A stretch of DNA of 64,000 nt, taken from Chlorobiaceae bacterium. GTDB taxonomy: Bacteria > Bacteroidota > Chlorobiia > Chlorobiales > Chlorobiaceae. This document shows positions 1 through 8,134 of this stretch, piece after piece (within the stretch, counting starts at the first letter, position 1; every line of letters starts with the position of its first letter). Under the pieces are notes generated by a model. It saw only the letters and a list, made by a program, of their open reading frames with translations, ran no database searches and was not told the origin of the DNA. Position numbers and translations under genes: made by a program. The stretch is taken from positions 1 through 64,000 of the forward strand of contig JAAXWP010000002.1 of the NCBI GenBank assembly GCA_013334925.1, read 5' to 3'.

Positions 1-637
1 CCGGCCGGAAATTGGAGATGTGAATCACCACACTTCCATCGCCGATGCCCAGCAGCTCAAGGTGCTCCCGACCCGGCAGACGCCTGAATATCGAGGTATC
101 GACGAAGTTCGGAATCACCTCGATCGGAACGCGTGGAGCGAACATCCGTTCCGTCTCTTCCTTCAGGTACTTCGATACGGCCGTCACCCCGTCCGATTTG
201 TTGATTGCCAGCCGCACCGCATCACGCATACTGCTGTCGGCTCCTACGATAGTGATGTCGGTACCGTGCAGCGTCGTGGCTATGCGGAAACAGCTTGAAT
301 CCGGGCACTTCTCTTCGAGCATCTGCCGGGCGAGCAGTGCGCTGATTGCATGAGGGATAGCATAGTGGGCGTGCACCACATCGAGCTTTTCATAATAAGC
401 CACCTCTGCGATTTTCGACGCGAGAGCAAGCGAATAGTAGGGGCTGTCGAACAGCGGATAGTTCATCGCCTCGACTTCGTGGAAAAAAATATTTTTTGAA
501 AAACGTCCCAGACGGAACGGAGCCGCCTGGCTGAAGAAGTGGATCGTATGGCCCCGGGTGGCCAGTGCCTTGCCGAGTTCAGTGGCGACGGCGCCACTGC
601 CGCCGTACGTGTGATGACAGGAAATACCAATCTTCAT
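1..637 (-). CDS. bshA: N-acetyl-alpha-D-glucosaminyl L-malate synthase BshA (N-terminal part, cut by window edge)
   Basis: GT-B glycosyltransferase that joins GlcNAc from UDP-GlcNAc to L-malate, the first step of bacillithiol synthesis in the cytoplasm. The reverse strand reads open from an ATG at 637 to the left edge, giving about 212 residues. The N-terminus MKIGISCHHTYGGSGAVATE carries the glycine-rich donor loop typical of BshA (TYGGSG-VATELG). Further on come HAHYAIPHA, the TTLHGTDITIVG block and VSKYLKEET, all in the order of this family. The C-terminal half with the EPFGL-type sugar-nucleotide site lies outside the window. Green sulfur bacteria are known to make N-methyl-bacillithiol, so the gene fits the lineage. 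It points away from the CNNM/CorC gene, leaving about 125 bp for two divergent promoters. Another GT4-family enzyme is possible, but the N-terminal block is distinctive. Confidence 0.85.
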   Translation of the reverse strand, partial: MKIGISCHHTYGGSGAVATELGKALATRGHTIHFFSQAAPFRLGRFSKNIFFHEVEAMNYPLFDSPYYSLALASKIAEVAYYEKLDVVHAHYAIPHAISALLARQMLEEKCPDSSCFRIATTLHGTDITIVGADSSMRDAVRLAINKSDGVTAVSKYLKEETERMFAPRVPIEVIPNFVDTSIFRRLPGREHLELLGIGDGSVVIHISNFRP

Positions 638-762
638 GCGGAATAGCGTGAAATGATGGAAGGATTGAATGCGCGCAAGTGATCGAAAAAGCGAAAAAAT
701 GTGTTATCCATAGCGTATACTAACTGTTAACCCCGTCTGGACTGCCAGACGGAACAGTTTTT

Positions 763-2094
763 GTGCATTTATCTGAATCTATGGAAATCATCATTGTTTT
801 CTTTCTTCTTATCCTCCTGAACGGCATGTTCGCCATGTCGGAGATGGCGCTCATTACCGCCAGGCGCACCCGCCTGGCAAAACTCGCCGAAGATGGCGAC
901 CGGGCAGCGGCTGTTGCGCTCAAGCTCGGACAGGATCCTACCCGATTCCTCTCTACTGTACAGATAGGCCTCACAGCCATCGGTGTCATCAACGGCATTA
1001 TCGGTGAATCATCTTTCGCACCGCCTTTTATCACCTGGCTGCAGAATCTCGGTCTCGATCCGGAAGTGAGCCGCATCGGTGCCACTGCGATCGTGGTCAT
1101 GCTGATCACCTATGTCACCATCGTAATCGGCGAGCTTGTGCCGAAACGTCTCGGACAGTCCAATCCGGAGGGCATCGCACGCATCTTTTCGATGCCGATG
1201 CAGGCCCTGGCCACGGCGACCAGGCCCTTCGTCCGGCTGCTCTCCGCATCGACCGATGCTATTCTGCGCATTCTCGGCCGACAGCTTCCGTCAGGCCCAA
1301 GCGTGACCGAAGAGGAGATCCACGCGCTCCTGGAGGAGGGCTCGGAGGCGGGCATCATCGAGCAGCAGGAGCATGAAATGGTGCGCAACGTCTTCAGGCT
1401 TGACGACCGTCAACTGGGATCGCTCATGGTGCCGAGATCCGAAATCATCTACCTCGACACCACGCTGCCCATCGAAGAGAACATGCGGCTGGTAGCCGAA
1501 TCGGAACATTCGCGCTTCCCGGTCTGCAACGGCAGCCTGCAATCGCTCCTCGGCGTCGTCAATGCCAAACAGCTGCTCTCCCATACACTCAAAGGCAGCC
1601 TTACCAATCTTGCCGAGAACCTGCAGCCTTGCGTATTCGTACCTGAAACCCTGACCGGTATGGAACTGCTCGACCATTTCAGAACCTCGGGCACCCAGAT
1701 GGTGTTCGTTGTCGATGAATATGGAGAGACCCAGGGTCTGGTTACCCTTCAGGACCTGCTCGAGGCGGTCACCGGCGAGTTCGTGCCGCGAAACATCGAA
1801 GACTCCTGGGCAGTGCAGCGTGAAGATGGCTCCTGGCTGCTCGACGGGCTGATTCCGGTTCCCGAACTGAAAGATACCCTCGACCTCAGGAGTGTGCCGG
1901 AAGAGGACAAGGGGGTCTATCATACCCTCAGCGGGCTGGTGATGTGGCTGCTTGGAAGGATGCCGCAAACCGGAGACATAACCGACTGGGAAAACTGGCG
2001 ACTCGAAGTTATTGACATGGACAGCAAACGCATCGACAAGGTGCTGGCCACCAAAATCGAGCAGGAGCAGGATAAAGAGAGCACGGAGAAGTGA
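763..2094 (+). CDS. CNNM/CorC-type (hemolysin C family) membrane protein with CBS pair
   Basis: Inner-membrane protein of the CNNM/CorB/TlyC family, linked in other organisms to Mg2+ or Co2+ export. Residues about 7-140 form the DUF21/CNNM membrane domain with three or four hydrophobic segments and the conserved LLNGMFAMSEMALITARR entry motif. Residues about 200-330 are a CBS pair (MVPRSEIIYLD, FPVCNGSLQSLLGVV, FVVDEYGETQGLVTLQDLLEAVTGE). Residues about 345-430 are the CorC_HlyC domain (GSWLLDGLIPVPEL, YHTLSGLVMWLLGRMP). The length of 443 is normal. The listed start is GTG at 763, with GGAAC about 8 bases upstream; an ATG at 781 would place the first helix right at the N-terminus and is equally possible. 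The transported ion cannot be told from sequence. The gene is followed by 450 bp without a gene. Confidence 0.88.
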   Translation: MHLSESMEIIIVFFLLILLNGMFAMSEMALITARRTRLAKLAEDGDRAAAVALKLGQDPTRFLSTVQIGLTAIGVINGIIGESSFAPPFITWLQNLGLDPEVSRIGATAIVVMLITYVTIVIGELVPKRLGQSNPEGIARIFSMPMQALATATRPFVRLLSASTDAILRILGRQLPSGPSVTEEEIHALLEEGSEAGIIEQQEHEMVRNVFRLDDRQLGSLMVPRSEIIYLDTTLPIEENMRLVAESEHSRFPVCNGSLQSLLGVVNAKQLLSHTLKGSLTNLAENLQPCVFVPETLTGMELLDHFRTSGTQMVFVVDEYGETQGLVTLQDLLEAVTGEFVPRNIEDSWAVQREDGSWLLDGLIPVPELKDTLDLRSVPEEDKGVYHTLSGLVMWLLGRMPQTGDITDWENWRLEVIDMDSKRIDKVLATKIEQEQDKESTEK

Positions 2095-2187
2095 CCGACG
2101 ATCGCTCTCCGTACAAGCAGCCATCAGCATGACCTGCAGGCATGACTGCTCAGGTGACAACGAGCATCATAAGTACACCCGGTCAGT

Positions 2188-2294
2188 CTCTGTCATGCTG
2201 AATGCCGCGCAGCGGAGTGAAGAATCCGTTCTATTTCCTGATAACAGTTTACGGATTCTTCTTCCGACAAGTCGTGAGAAGAATAACATTGACG
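2188..2294. repeat. Palindromic dispersed repeat, copy 1
   Basis: The left arm begins TCTGTCATGCTGAATG and runs to GAAGAATCCGT. The right arm begins ACGGATTCTTCTTCC and ends AACATTGACGG. The arms are imperfect inverted copies, so a transcript could fold into a long hairpin. The same family recurs at 2351-2431 and 14383-14472, and its core lies inside the miniature elements at 28159 and 33136. The rest of the 2095-2542 gap shows no plausible gene. Confidence 0.7.
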
Positions 2295-2350
2295 GACGAA
2301 TTGCGTTATCAATCCGGCGACTACAGGATGCAATTTAATTCCTGGGAAAG

Positions 2351-2431
2351 TCTGTCATCCTGAACGAAGTGAAGGGTCAATCTTCAATCCTGACAATACC
2401 TTATGGATTCTTCGCTACGCTCACAATGACA
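2351..2431. repeat. Palindromic dispersed repeat, copy 2
   Basis: The left arm is TCTGTCATCCTGAACGAAGT and continues GAAGGGTC. The right arm is TGGATTCTTCGCTACGCTCA followed by CAATGACA. This is the clearest form of the family: arms begin TGTCATCCTGA and end with its near inverse, enclosing about 30 unrelated bases. It lies between the CNNM/CorC gene and the SAM synthetase gene, where it could act as an RNA hairpin. Confidence 0.75.
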
Positions 2432-2542
2432 ATCCATAATAGAGCGGATTGATCCTTTTAATCAGCGAAGTAATAATTGCTGAAGAAATAACAACGGAGT
2501 GACAGCTTTCGAACCATCCCCTGATTCCCAAGGAGGAGCTCG

Positions 2543-3760
2543 ATGACGAACCCCGTACGAAACATTATGGTCGACCGGTCGCCGGCCGCGCCCATGGAAG
2601 AGCAACTGATCGAACTGGTCGAGCGGAAGGGTACCGGCCATCCCGACACCATCTGCGATTCGATTATGGAGGCGGTCTGTATCGAGCTTTGCCGGGAGTA
2701 CCGGAACGCCTTCGGCCATATCTGCCACCACAACATAGACAAAGGCCTTCTGGTTGCTGGCAGGACGCTACCGGCAGCAGGAGGCGGCATCGTCATCGAG
2801 CCGATGAAGATCGTGTTCGGCGATCGGGCAACCTACTCCTGCGACGGCCGTTTGATTCCGGTTGGTGAAATTGCCGAAGCCTCTGCGAAACGCTGGATCA
2901 GAAAAAATCTCCGCTATGTCAACCCTGATGAGCATGTCATTTTTCAGAACGAAATCAAGTCAGGCTCACCAGAACTCACCGATGCATTCAGCCGGCAGAT
3001 AGTCGGTGCGAACGATACTTCTGTCGGAGTCGGCTATGCGCCGCTGAGCGATACCGAACGGCTGGTGCTTGCCGTCGAACGACAGCTCAACTCCCCGGAT
3101 CTCAAAACCCGCTTCCCTGAGATCGGCGAGGATATCAAGATCATGGGTTACCGTTACGGCAGAACACTGACGCTCACCGTGGCCGCTGCATTCGTCGATC
3201 GTCACATCCTCGACCTGAACCACTACTTTGAACGCAAAACCGCACTCAAAAAAGACCTCGAAGAGTTCATCACGAACGAAAACCGACATCTCGACAGCGT
3301 CAGGATAGACATCAATACCCTCGACGATCCCGCGCGCGGCGCCGGAGGTATGTACCTGACCGTGCTCGGCACCTCGGCGGAGGGCGGAGACGGTGGCCAG
3401 GTCGGCAGGGGAAACCGGGTCAACGGACTCATCCCCTTCAACCGTCCACAAACCACCGAGGCTGCTGCAGGCAAAAACCCGATCAACCACGTAGGCAAGA
3501 TCTACAACATCCTGAGCCACGAAATCGCCGCCCGGATCCACCGGGAAAGCCCTGGCGTCAGGGAGGTCGTCATCTATCTCTGCAGCCAGATCGGCAACCC
3601 GGTCGACCGCCCGCTTGTCGCTGCCGCACAGCTAAGTATGGAACAAGGGGCTGATTTCAAGGAGGCGCAGAAGCACGCGACGATGATCATCGAAGAGGAG
3701 CTCGATCTGATCGGCTCGTTCAGCCTTCGCCTCAGCGAAGGGCGCTACCCGGTCTGCTGA
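2543..3760 (+). CDS. Archaeal-type S-adenosylmethionine synthetase
   Basis: Makes S-adenosylmethionine from methionine and ATP in the cytoplasm. The 405-residue protein matches the archaeal MAT family (Pfam AdoMet_Synthase), not the common bacterial MetK fold sequence. Diagnostic stretches are ELVERKGTGHPDTICDSIME near the N-terminus, HHNIDKGLLVAG, FQNEIKSGSPELTDAF, GYAPLSDTERLVL, and the block GTSAEGGDGGQVGRGNRVNG followed by a NRPQTTEAAAGKNP motif at about residues 275-315. A strong ribosome site AAGGAGGAG sits just before the ATG at 2543, which fixes the start. The family is normally about 400 residues, so this copy looks intact. Whether the genome also has the bacterial MetK cannot be seen here. 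The gene stands alone between a repeat-rich gap and a metal transporter. Confidence 0.93.
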   Translation: MTNPVRNIMVDRSPAAPMEEQLIELVERKGTGHPDTICDSIMEAVCIELCREYRNAFGHICHHNIDKGLLVAGRTLPAAGGGIVIEPMKIVFGDRATYSCDGRLIPVGEIAEASAKRWIRKNLRYVNPDEHVIFQNEIKSGSPELTDAFSRQIVGANDTSVGVGYAPLSDTERLVLAVERQLNSPDLKTRFPEIGEDIKIMGYRYGRTLTLTVAAAFVDRHILDLNHYFERKTALKKDLEEFITNENRHLDSVRIDINTLDDPARGAGGMYLTVLGTSAEGGDGGQVGRGNRVNGLIPFNRPQTTEAAAGKNPINHVGKIYNILSHEIAARIHRESPGVREVVIYLCSQIGNPVDRPLVAAAQLSMEQGADFKEAQKHATMIIEEELDLIGSFSLRLSEGRYPVC

Positions 3761-3859
3761 AGGGAAAACGCCCCGACCGAACCGCTCAATTCATACAGTT
3801 TCAGCACGAAACCGTATATTTGGCAGCAAAAACTTTACCATGCATTGAACCCCATCCAG

Positions 3860-5248
3860 ATGAGTTCACACGAACAGAAAAAGCAGAGCGTCGCGCTGAG
3901 TTCGGTCTCTGCAAGCCTGCTGCTTACCACACTGAAACTCGTTGTCGGCCTCATGACCGGCAGTATCGGTATCCTGTCCGAAGCGGCTCACTCGGCGATG
4001 GACTTCGGTGCCGCCGCACTCACCTGGTTCGCGGTCAGAATCAGCGACAAACCGGCGGACGAAAAGCATCACTACGGTCATACCAAAATCGAGAGCGTCA
4101 CGGCACTGATCGAGACCGGCCTGCTCTTCCTGACCAGCGCATGGGTCGTCTATGAAGCAGTCAAGCGCCTGATGGAGGGGGGGCACGAAGTCGAGGTGAC
4201 CTGGTATGCCATTGCGGTGGTCATCATCTCCATCGTGGTGGATATCTCCCGTGCAAGAGCATTGAAAAAGGTCGCCAGAGAGACCGGCAGCCAGGCGCTC
4301 GAAGCCGATGCCCTTCACTTCAGTTCGGACATTCTCTCATCTGCGGTCGTCCTGGTCGGCCTTGTCTTCGTCCATTTCGGTCTGGGATGGGCTGATGCAG
4401 TCGCTGGTATCTTCGTGGCCATACTGGTCGGCCATGCTGCCTGGGAGCTCGGCAGAAAAACGATCGATGTGCTGGTGGATGCTGCCCCGGAAGGCCTCTC
4501 CGAACAGATCGAAGAGATCACCTCCGAGGTACCTGGCGTAGTGGCCATTGAAAAAATGCGGATCAAACCCGCCGGCCCCTTTGTATTCATCGACATGACG
4601 GTGAGCGTCAGCCGAACCCTCGCCCACGAGAAGGTTCAGGCAATTTGCAGGGAGGTTGAATCACAACTCAAGAGTGCCTTACCGGAGAGCGACACTACCG
4701 TGCATGCCCGTCCGATCGCGCTCAACGGCGAAACGGTCACCGAACGGGTGCATGTCGTCGGTCTCAACCACAACATGCATGCCCACAACATTTCGACCTC
4801 GCTTTCGGGCGAGCGCAAACAGATCACCTTCGACGTCGAAGTCGATGGACGACTGACCATCCGTGAAGCTCACGAAGCCGTGACGGCACTCGAAAAGGAG
4901 CTGCACGATGAGTTCGATGGTGAACTCGACATCTGCATCCACATGGACCCGCTTCGCCATGAAGAGAGACATACAAGCGAGCTGTCTGCCGAAGAGGCTG
5001 CTCGGGTCAGCAAAATCATCCGCGAATCTGCCGCCACGATTCCAGGTATCGAGGACGTGCACGAAATCAGGCTGCGCAGAACCGAGCACGACCGGCTCTG
5101 CATTACGCTGCACTGTGCATTTGCCGATGACATTCTTCTCGAGAACGTCCATAACCTGACCAGTCGTCTCGAGGGAATCATCTACCAGACCCTGCCGGAA
5201 ACCGGTCGGATCATCGTGCACGCCGAGCCGCTCTACGCCCAGGACTGA
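3860..5248 (+). CDS. Cation diffusion facilitator transporter with extended C-terminal domain
   Basis: Inner-membrane proton-coupled exporter of divalent metals (Zn, Fe, Cd or similar) of the CDF family. Six hydrophobic segments lie at roughly residues 10-200. The two metal-site motifs are visible: HSAMDF in helix 2 and DALHFSSDILSS in helix 5, each an H/D-x3-D type pair. The region after residue 200 is unusual: a first ZT-dimer-like domain (ITSEVPGVVAIEKMRIKPAG), then two more segments of similar pattern (ITFDVEVDGRLTIREAHEAV; IEDVHEIRLRRTEHDRLCIT). The total is 462 residues against about 300 for FieF. The extra segments suggest a larger cytoplasmic regulatory or metal-sensing part. The ATG at 3860 was preferred over the in-frame TTG at 3845. 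The stop codon is the first three bases of a REP element at 5246. The metal cannot be assigned. Confidence 0.9.
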   Translation: MSSHEQKKQSVALSSVSASLLLTTLKLVVGLMTGSIGILSEAAHSAMDFGAAALTWFAVRISDKPADEKHHYGHTKIESVTALIETGLLFLTSAWVVYEAVKRLMEGGHEVEVTWYAIAVVIISIVVDISRARALKKVARETGSQALEADALHFSSDILSSAVVLVGLVFVHFGLGWADAVAGIFVAILVGHAAWELGRKTIDVLVDAAPEGLSEQIEEITSEVPGVVAIEKMRIKPAGPFVFIDMTVSVSRTLAHEKVQAICREVESQLKSALPESDTTVHARPIALNGETVTERVHVVGLNHNMHAHNISTSLSGERKQITFDVEVDGRLTIREAHEAVTALEKELHDEFDGELDICIHMDPLRHEERHTSELSAEEAARVSKIIRESAATIPGIEDVHEIRLRRTEHDRLCITLHCAFADDILLENVHNLTSRLEGIIYQTLPETGRIIVHAEPLYAQD

Positions 5249-5283
5249 ACCCTGGGGTCAGGCCTTGCATAAGTTGCATTTTC
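5246..5283 (+). repeat. RAYT-associated REP element, copy 1 (left end of transposase unit)
   Basis: The element starts TGAACCCTGGGGTCAGGCCT and continues to 5283 with TGCATAAGTTGCATTTTC. Its first three bases are the stop codon of the metal transporter. It matches copy 3 (7079-7116, opposite strand) at 37 of 38 positions. It also matches the first half of copy 2 (6173-6207, opposite strand). Copies 1 and 2 face each other across the transposase gene, as expected for REP sequences bounding a RAYT gene. Confidence 0.8.
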
Positions 5284-5329
5284 TCTGTTGTATCGGTCCG
5301 AGATTTCCCCCAACTCAAAACCGAGCATT

Positions 5330-6217
5330 ATGGCCAGACCACTTCGCCTTGAATTTTCTGGCGCTCTCTACCATATCATGTCGAGAGGCAACGCCAAGGC
5401 ACCGATATTTATCGATGATGCCGACCGGATCAAGTTTATCGACATTCTGGCAAAAACAGTCCAGGATTATCGGTGGACATGTCATGCCTACTGTCTGATG
5501 GGCAACCATTACCATCTGCTGATCGAAACACCAGACATCACGCTTTCAGCCGGAATGCACCTCCTCAACGGAATGTACACTCAGGCGTTCAACCACCGTC
5601 ACCACCGCACGGGACATGTGTTTGAAGGACGATTCCGATCTATCCTGGTTGAAAAAGAGTCCTATTTGCTTGAACTTACCCGCTACATTGTGCTCAATCC
5701 GGTACGGTCCGGGCTGACCACCAACCCTGCCGACTATCGCTGGTCAAGTTATAATGCGACATGTGGCGCTGTTGAACCCCCCGGTTTTCTTCAAACAGAC
5801 TGGATTCTCGAACAATTCGGAAATGTCCGAAGCTCTGCCATATCAGCATATACGGAATTCATCAACGATTCCTCGTGCATACCGGCAAGCTTTATTGTCG
5901 ATGACAGGCAGCCATTTCTGGGTAGCGAATCTTTTATCGATGATATGAAATCGAAAATGGAAAGCGCTTTCCCCCGGAGGGAGCCCTCAAAACCACAGCA
6001 CGCTGAAGAGAGGCAGGAAATCGGTGAACTTTTCGGGTCGAAATCGCTGAGCAGAAAAGAGCGAAACATGAAGGTAATGATCGCTTTTTTCAAACTCGGC
6101 TATTCGAAAAAAGAGATAGCTGAAGCAACAGGACTGCACCTGTCATCGATAGGACGGATCATCGGTCGGGCTGATGCAAGCGATGCAAGGCCTGACCCCA
6201 GCGTTCACCTGAGGTAG
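5330..6217 (+). CDS. REP-associated tyrosine transposase (RAYT, Y1_Tnp family)
   Basis: HUH-type single-strand DNA transposase of the IS200/TnpA_REP family, thought to mobilise REP hairpins in the host genome. The N-terminus MARPLRLEFSGALYHIMSRG is classic for RAYT proteins. The HUH motif appears as GNHYHLLIE at about residue 60. The tyrosine helix appears as ESYLLELTRYIVLNPVRSG at about residues 110-130. HVFEGRFRSILVE is also conserved. A C-terminal extension (about residues 225-285) contains a helix-turn-helix-like stretch, MIAFFKLGYSKKEIAEATGL. The ATG at 5330 was chosen over 5288 because RAYT proteins begin MARPLR. The last codons run into REP copy 2, and the end overlaps the convergent META gene by 13 bases. 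The gene appears intact, so it may be active. Confidence 0.93.
   Translation: MARPLRLEFSGALYHIMSRGNAKAPIFIDDADRIKFIDILAKTVQDYRWTCHAYCLMGNHYHLLIETPDITLSAGMHLLNGMYTQAFNHRHHRTGHVFEGRFRSILVEKESYLLELTRYIVLNPVRSGLTTNPADYRWSSYNATCGAVEPPGFLQTDWILEQFGNVRSSAISAYTEFINDSSCIPASFIVDDRQPFLGSESFIDDMKSKMESAFPRREPSKPQHAEERQEIGELFGSKSLSRKERNMKVMIAFFKLGYSKKEIAEATGLHLSSIGRIIGRADASDARPDPSVHLR
6173..6207 (-). repeat. RAYT-associated REP element, copy 2 (right end of transposase unit)
   Basis: Read on the minus strand it begins TGAACGCTGGGGTCAGGCCT and then diverges from copies 1 and 3. The TGA is the stop codon of the NlpE-META gene at 6205. In the plus direction the same bases encode the last residues of the transposase. 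With copy 1 it makes inverted ends around a unit of about 960 bp. Confidence 0.78.
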
Positions 6218-7026
6218 ACTGCCTCGAAACGGGCAATCGGCGAGGCCAGCCGGGCACCGTACAGTTCAAGTGTGTTGCCTTTGATCGAGTAGCGGTCAAC
6301 CTGTTCGAGCATGCTGAAGAATCGCTGTTCGGTCATCATGTCCGGACAGGCCATCATGGTGGAGCCAAGTTTCGAGAAGTGGATGCGATTGCCGGGCAAA
6401 AGCTCACAGGTACCGAAAAAGCGATTGCATCCGCCCGATCCGTGCACTCTCGTCCCGTTCCTTTCGAGCACCATATGCGCCTCCTGCTGCCGTTCAGGGG
6501 TCGGTACCGGTTTACCATGCATCATCGTGAGCTTCCAGTACGTTTCCTGAAGCGAGGCATCAGGCCCTGTCGTGACGGTGTCTGAAATTTTACGAAGCAC
6601 GAACCGCTCCGCTATTTCACCGGGAATGAGGTTACCGTCGCCGTCGAGCTGGAACAACCGGTTTTCACCGACCTGGAACAGCTGTCGCCCCCCCTTGCGA
6701 TCCACACACTCGATACGCAGACCATCGGGATACCAGCTGAACGAGCCTTCCTGTATAAACGGCCTGACGTTCCGGTCGATGTAAACCATCTCGATCCTGA
6801 AGGTCCGATCGGATCTGAGGGTGACCTTTGTGTCAATCCCCGGGCAGTCTGCACAGGGCAACGTTCCCCGGTACACGCCAGGCCAGTCGACCGAGGTCCG
6901 GCTGTTGTCCGCAACGACAGCGGATTGGCCGGGAGCATCCTGAACAATGCCGTTCGACTGGCAGCTGCAGAAGAGAAGGCTGAGCATGAACGTCAACAAA
7001 CGCAACGACCCGTCTTTCATAACCAT
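6205..7026 (-). CDS. NlpE-like / META-domain lipoprotein
   Basis: Predicted envelope lipoprotein of 273 residues. The N-terminus has a signal peptide ending in a lipobox-like SLLFC at about residue 20. Residues about 45-150 resemble the NlpE N-terminal domain (VDWPGVYRGTLPCADCPGID, with the CADC motif). Residues about 165-270 are a META/HslJ domain (YWKLTMMHGKPV, GSGGCNRFFGTCEL, ACPDMMTEQRFF). NlpE in enteric bacteria senses envelope or copper stress; META domains are found in heat-shock and motility proteins. The exact role here is unknown. A paralogue with the same layout lies just upstream (7114-7926, same strand). Both stop codons are the TGA of a REP copy. The two probably arose by duplication together with the repeat. 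Confidence 0.85.
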   Translation of the reverse strand: MVMKDGSLRLLTFMLSLLFCSCQSNGIVQDAPGQSAVVADNSRTSVDWPGVYRGTLPCADCPGIDTKVTLRSDRTFRIEMVYIDRNVRPFIQEGSFSWYPDGLRIECVDRKGGRQLFQVGENRLFQLDGDGNLIPGEIAERFVLRKISDTVTTGPDASLQETYWKLTMMHGKPVPTPERQQEAHMVLERNGTRVHGSGGCNRFFGTCELLPGNRIHFSKLGSTMMACPDMMTEQRFFSMLEQVDRYSIKGNTLELYGARLASPIARFEAVYLR

Positions 7027-7078
7027 AGCAGTTGACAGTTGAGGGATGGCGCCAGATCCCGAAGCATCAATAGGCGGC

Positions 7079-7116
7079 GAAAATGCAACTTTTGCAAGGC
7101 CTGACCCCAGGGTTCA
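7079..7116 (-). repeat. RAYT-associated REP element, copy 3
   Basis: On the minus strand it begins TGAACCCTGGGGTCAGGCCT and continues TGCAAAAGTTGCATTTTC, with one mismatch to copy 1 over 38 bases. Its TGA is the stop codon of the second NlpE-META gene. There is no transposase beside it, so it is a detached copy. Confidence 0.8.
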
Positions 7117-7926
7117 TTTCTCGATGACCGCTTCGAAGCGGGCAAGCTGGGATTTATCAGAGGTTCGGCTGAGCAGCAGGACGTTCCCTTTGATCATGTA
7201 GCTGTCAGCCTGCGTGAGGACGCCGAGTACATCCTGCTCGGTCACCATCTCCTGACAGGGGTTCTGCCCGGAATCGAGCCTGGAAAACCTGATCCGGTTA
7301 TAGGGCAGAAGTTCGTAGGTTCCATAGAAGGTATTGCAACCGCTCGAACCCTGTAGAAGTGAACTGCAGGTCTTGAACATCATACGAACCTCATGCTGGC
7401 CTTTCCCGGTTACGACAGGCTTGCCCATGAGCGCGGTAAGTTTCCAGTTCGTCGATTTCAGTGTGGCGTAGGGAACCCGTGTAACGCCATCGGTCACCTT
7501 GTAGAATACGTAACGTTTTGCGAGGTCGCCGATCATGGGCTGCCCCTGGGCGTCGAGCTGGTAGAGACGGGTCTCCTTGACCTGGAACTGCGTGACCTGA
7601 CCGCCGCTCTCTCTGCAGACAATCGTATTGCCATCCGGCAACCATTCGAATACCCCTTCGCTGACCGTGGGGGTAACCGCCTTGTCGATATTGCGCCGCT
7701 CGATCCTGAAGGTTCCGTTCATCCGTATCAGGAGCACCGTATCGATTCCTGAACATCCTGAGCAAGGCACGTTGGCCCAGTAATATCCCGCCCAGTCAAC
7801 CGAAGTCTGGCTTGGACCACCCATGCCACACACTGACGGAGTAGTAGCGAAAACACGGTCCGGAACACAGAACCCGATGAGTAATAGAAGCACGCAGGCA
7901 AAACGACGCAGCGAAAAACGGTTCAT
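7114..7926 (-). CDS. NlpE-like / META-domain secreted protein (paralogue)
   Basis: A 270-residue paralogue of the protein at 6205-7026. The signal peptide MNRFSLRRFACVLLLLIGFC ends near RVFA, which suggests signal peptidase I cleavage, with no clear lipobox. The NlpE-like half has VDWAGYYWANVPCSGCSGID. The META half has NWKLTALMGKPVVTGKGQHE, GSSGCNTFYGTYEL and PCQEMVTEQDVL. The start at 7926 is preferred because the signal peptide begins there and CCGGAG lies upstream; the longer open frame to 8118 adds a sequence with no export signal. Its stop codon comes from REP copy 3. Its upstream region is shared with the divergent START-like gene. Confidence 0.83.
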   Translation of the reverse strand: MNRFSLRRFACVLLLLIGFCVPDRVFATTPSVCGMGGPSQTSVDWAGYYWANVPCSGCSGIDTVLLIRMNGTFRIERRNIDKAVTPTVSEGVFEWLPDGNTIVCRESGGQVTQFQVKETRLYQLDAQGQPMIGDLAKRYVFYKVTDGVTRVPYATLKSTNWKLTALMGKPVVTGKGQHEVRMMFKTCSSLLQGSSGCNTFYGTYELLPYNRIRFSRLDSGQNPCQEMVTEQDVLGVLTQADSYMIKGNVLLLSRTSDKSQLARFEAVIEK

Positions 7927-8134
7927 GACGAAGCTCCGGTGTGTTGAGAAAAATGCGCTGGAAGTGGTATAACGGAATTTAATGGCACGGACAAAAGAAA
8001 ACCAAACCCTCGAGCTCTGGTTGCAGCGGAAGTGCCCGAAATGTACATTGCATAAGATGCCGGTACGTTCATGATCCTCCACCTGCAGGACCAAGGAGCG
8101 ATTGTGCCTGATCGTCAATCAAAGCCCCGGTCTG

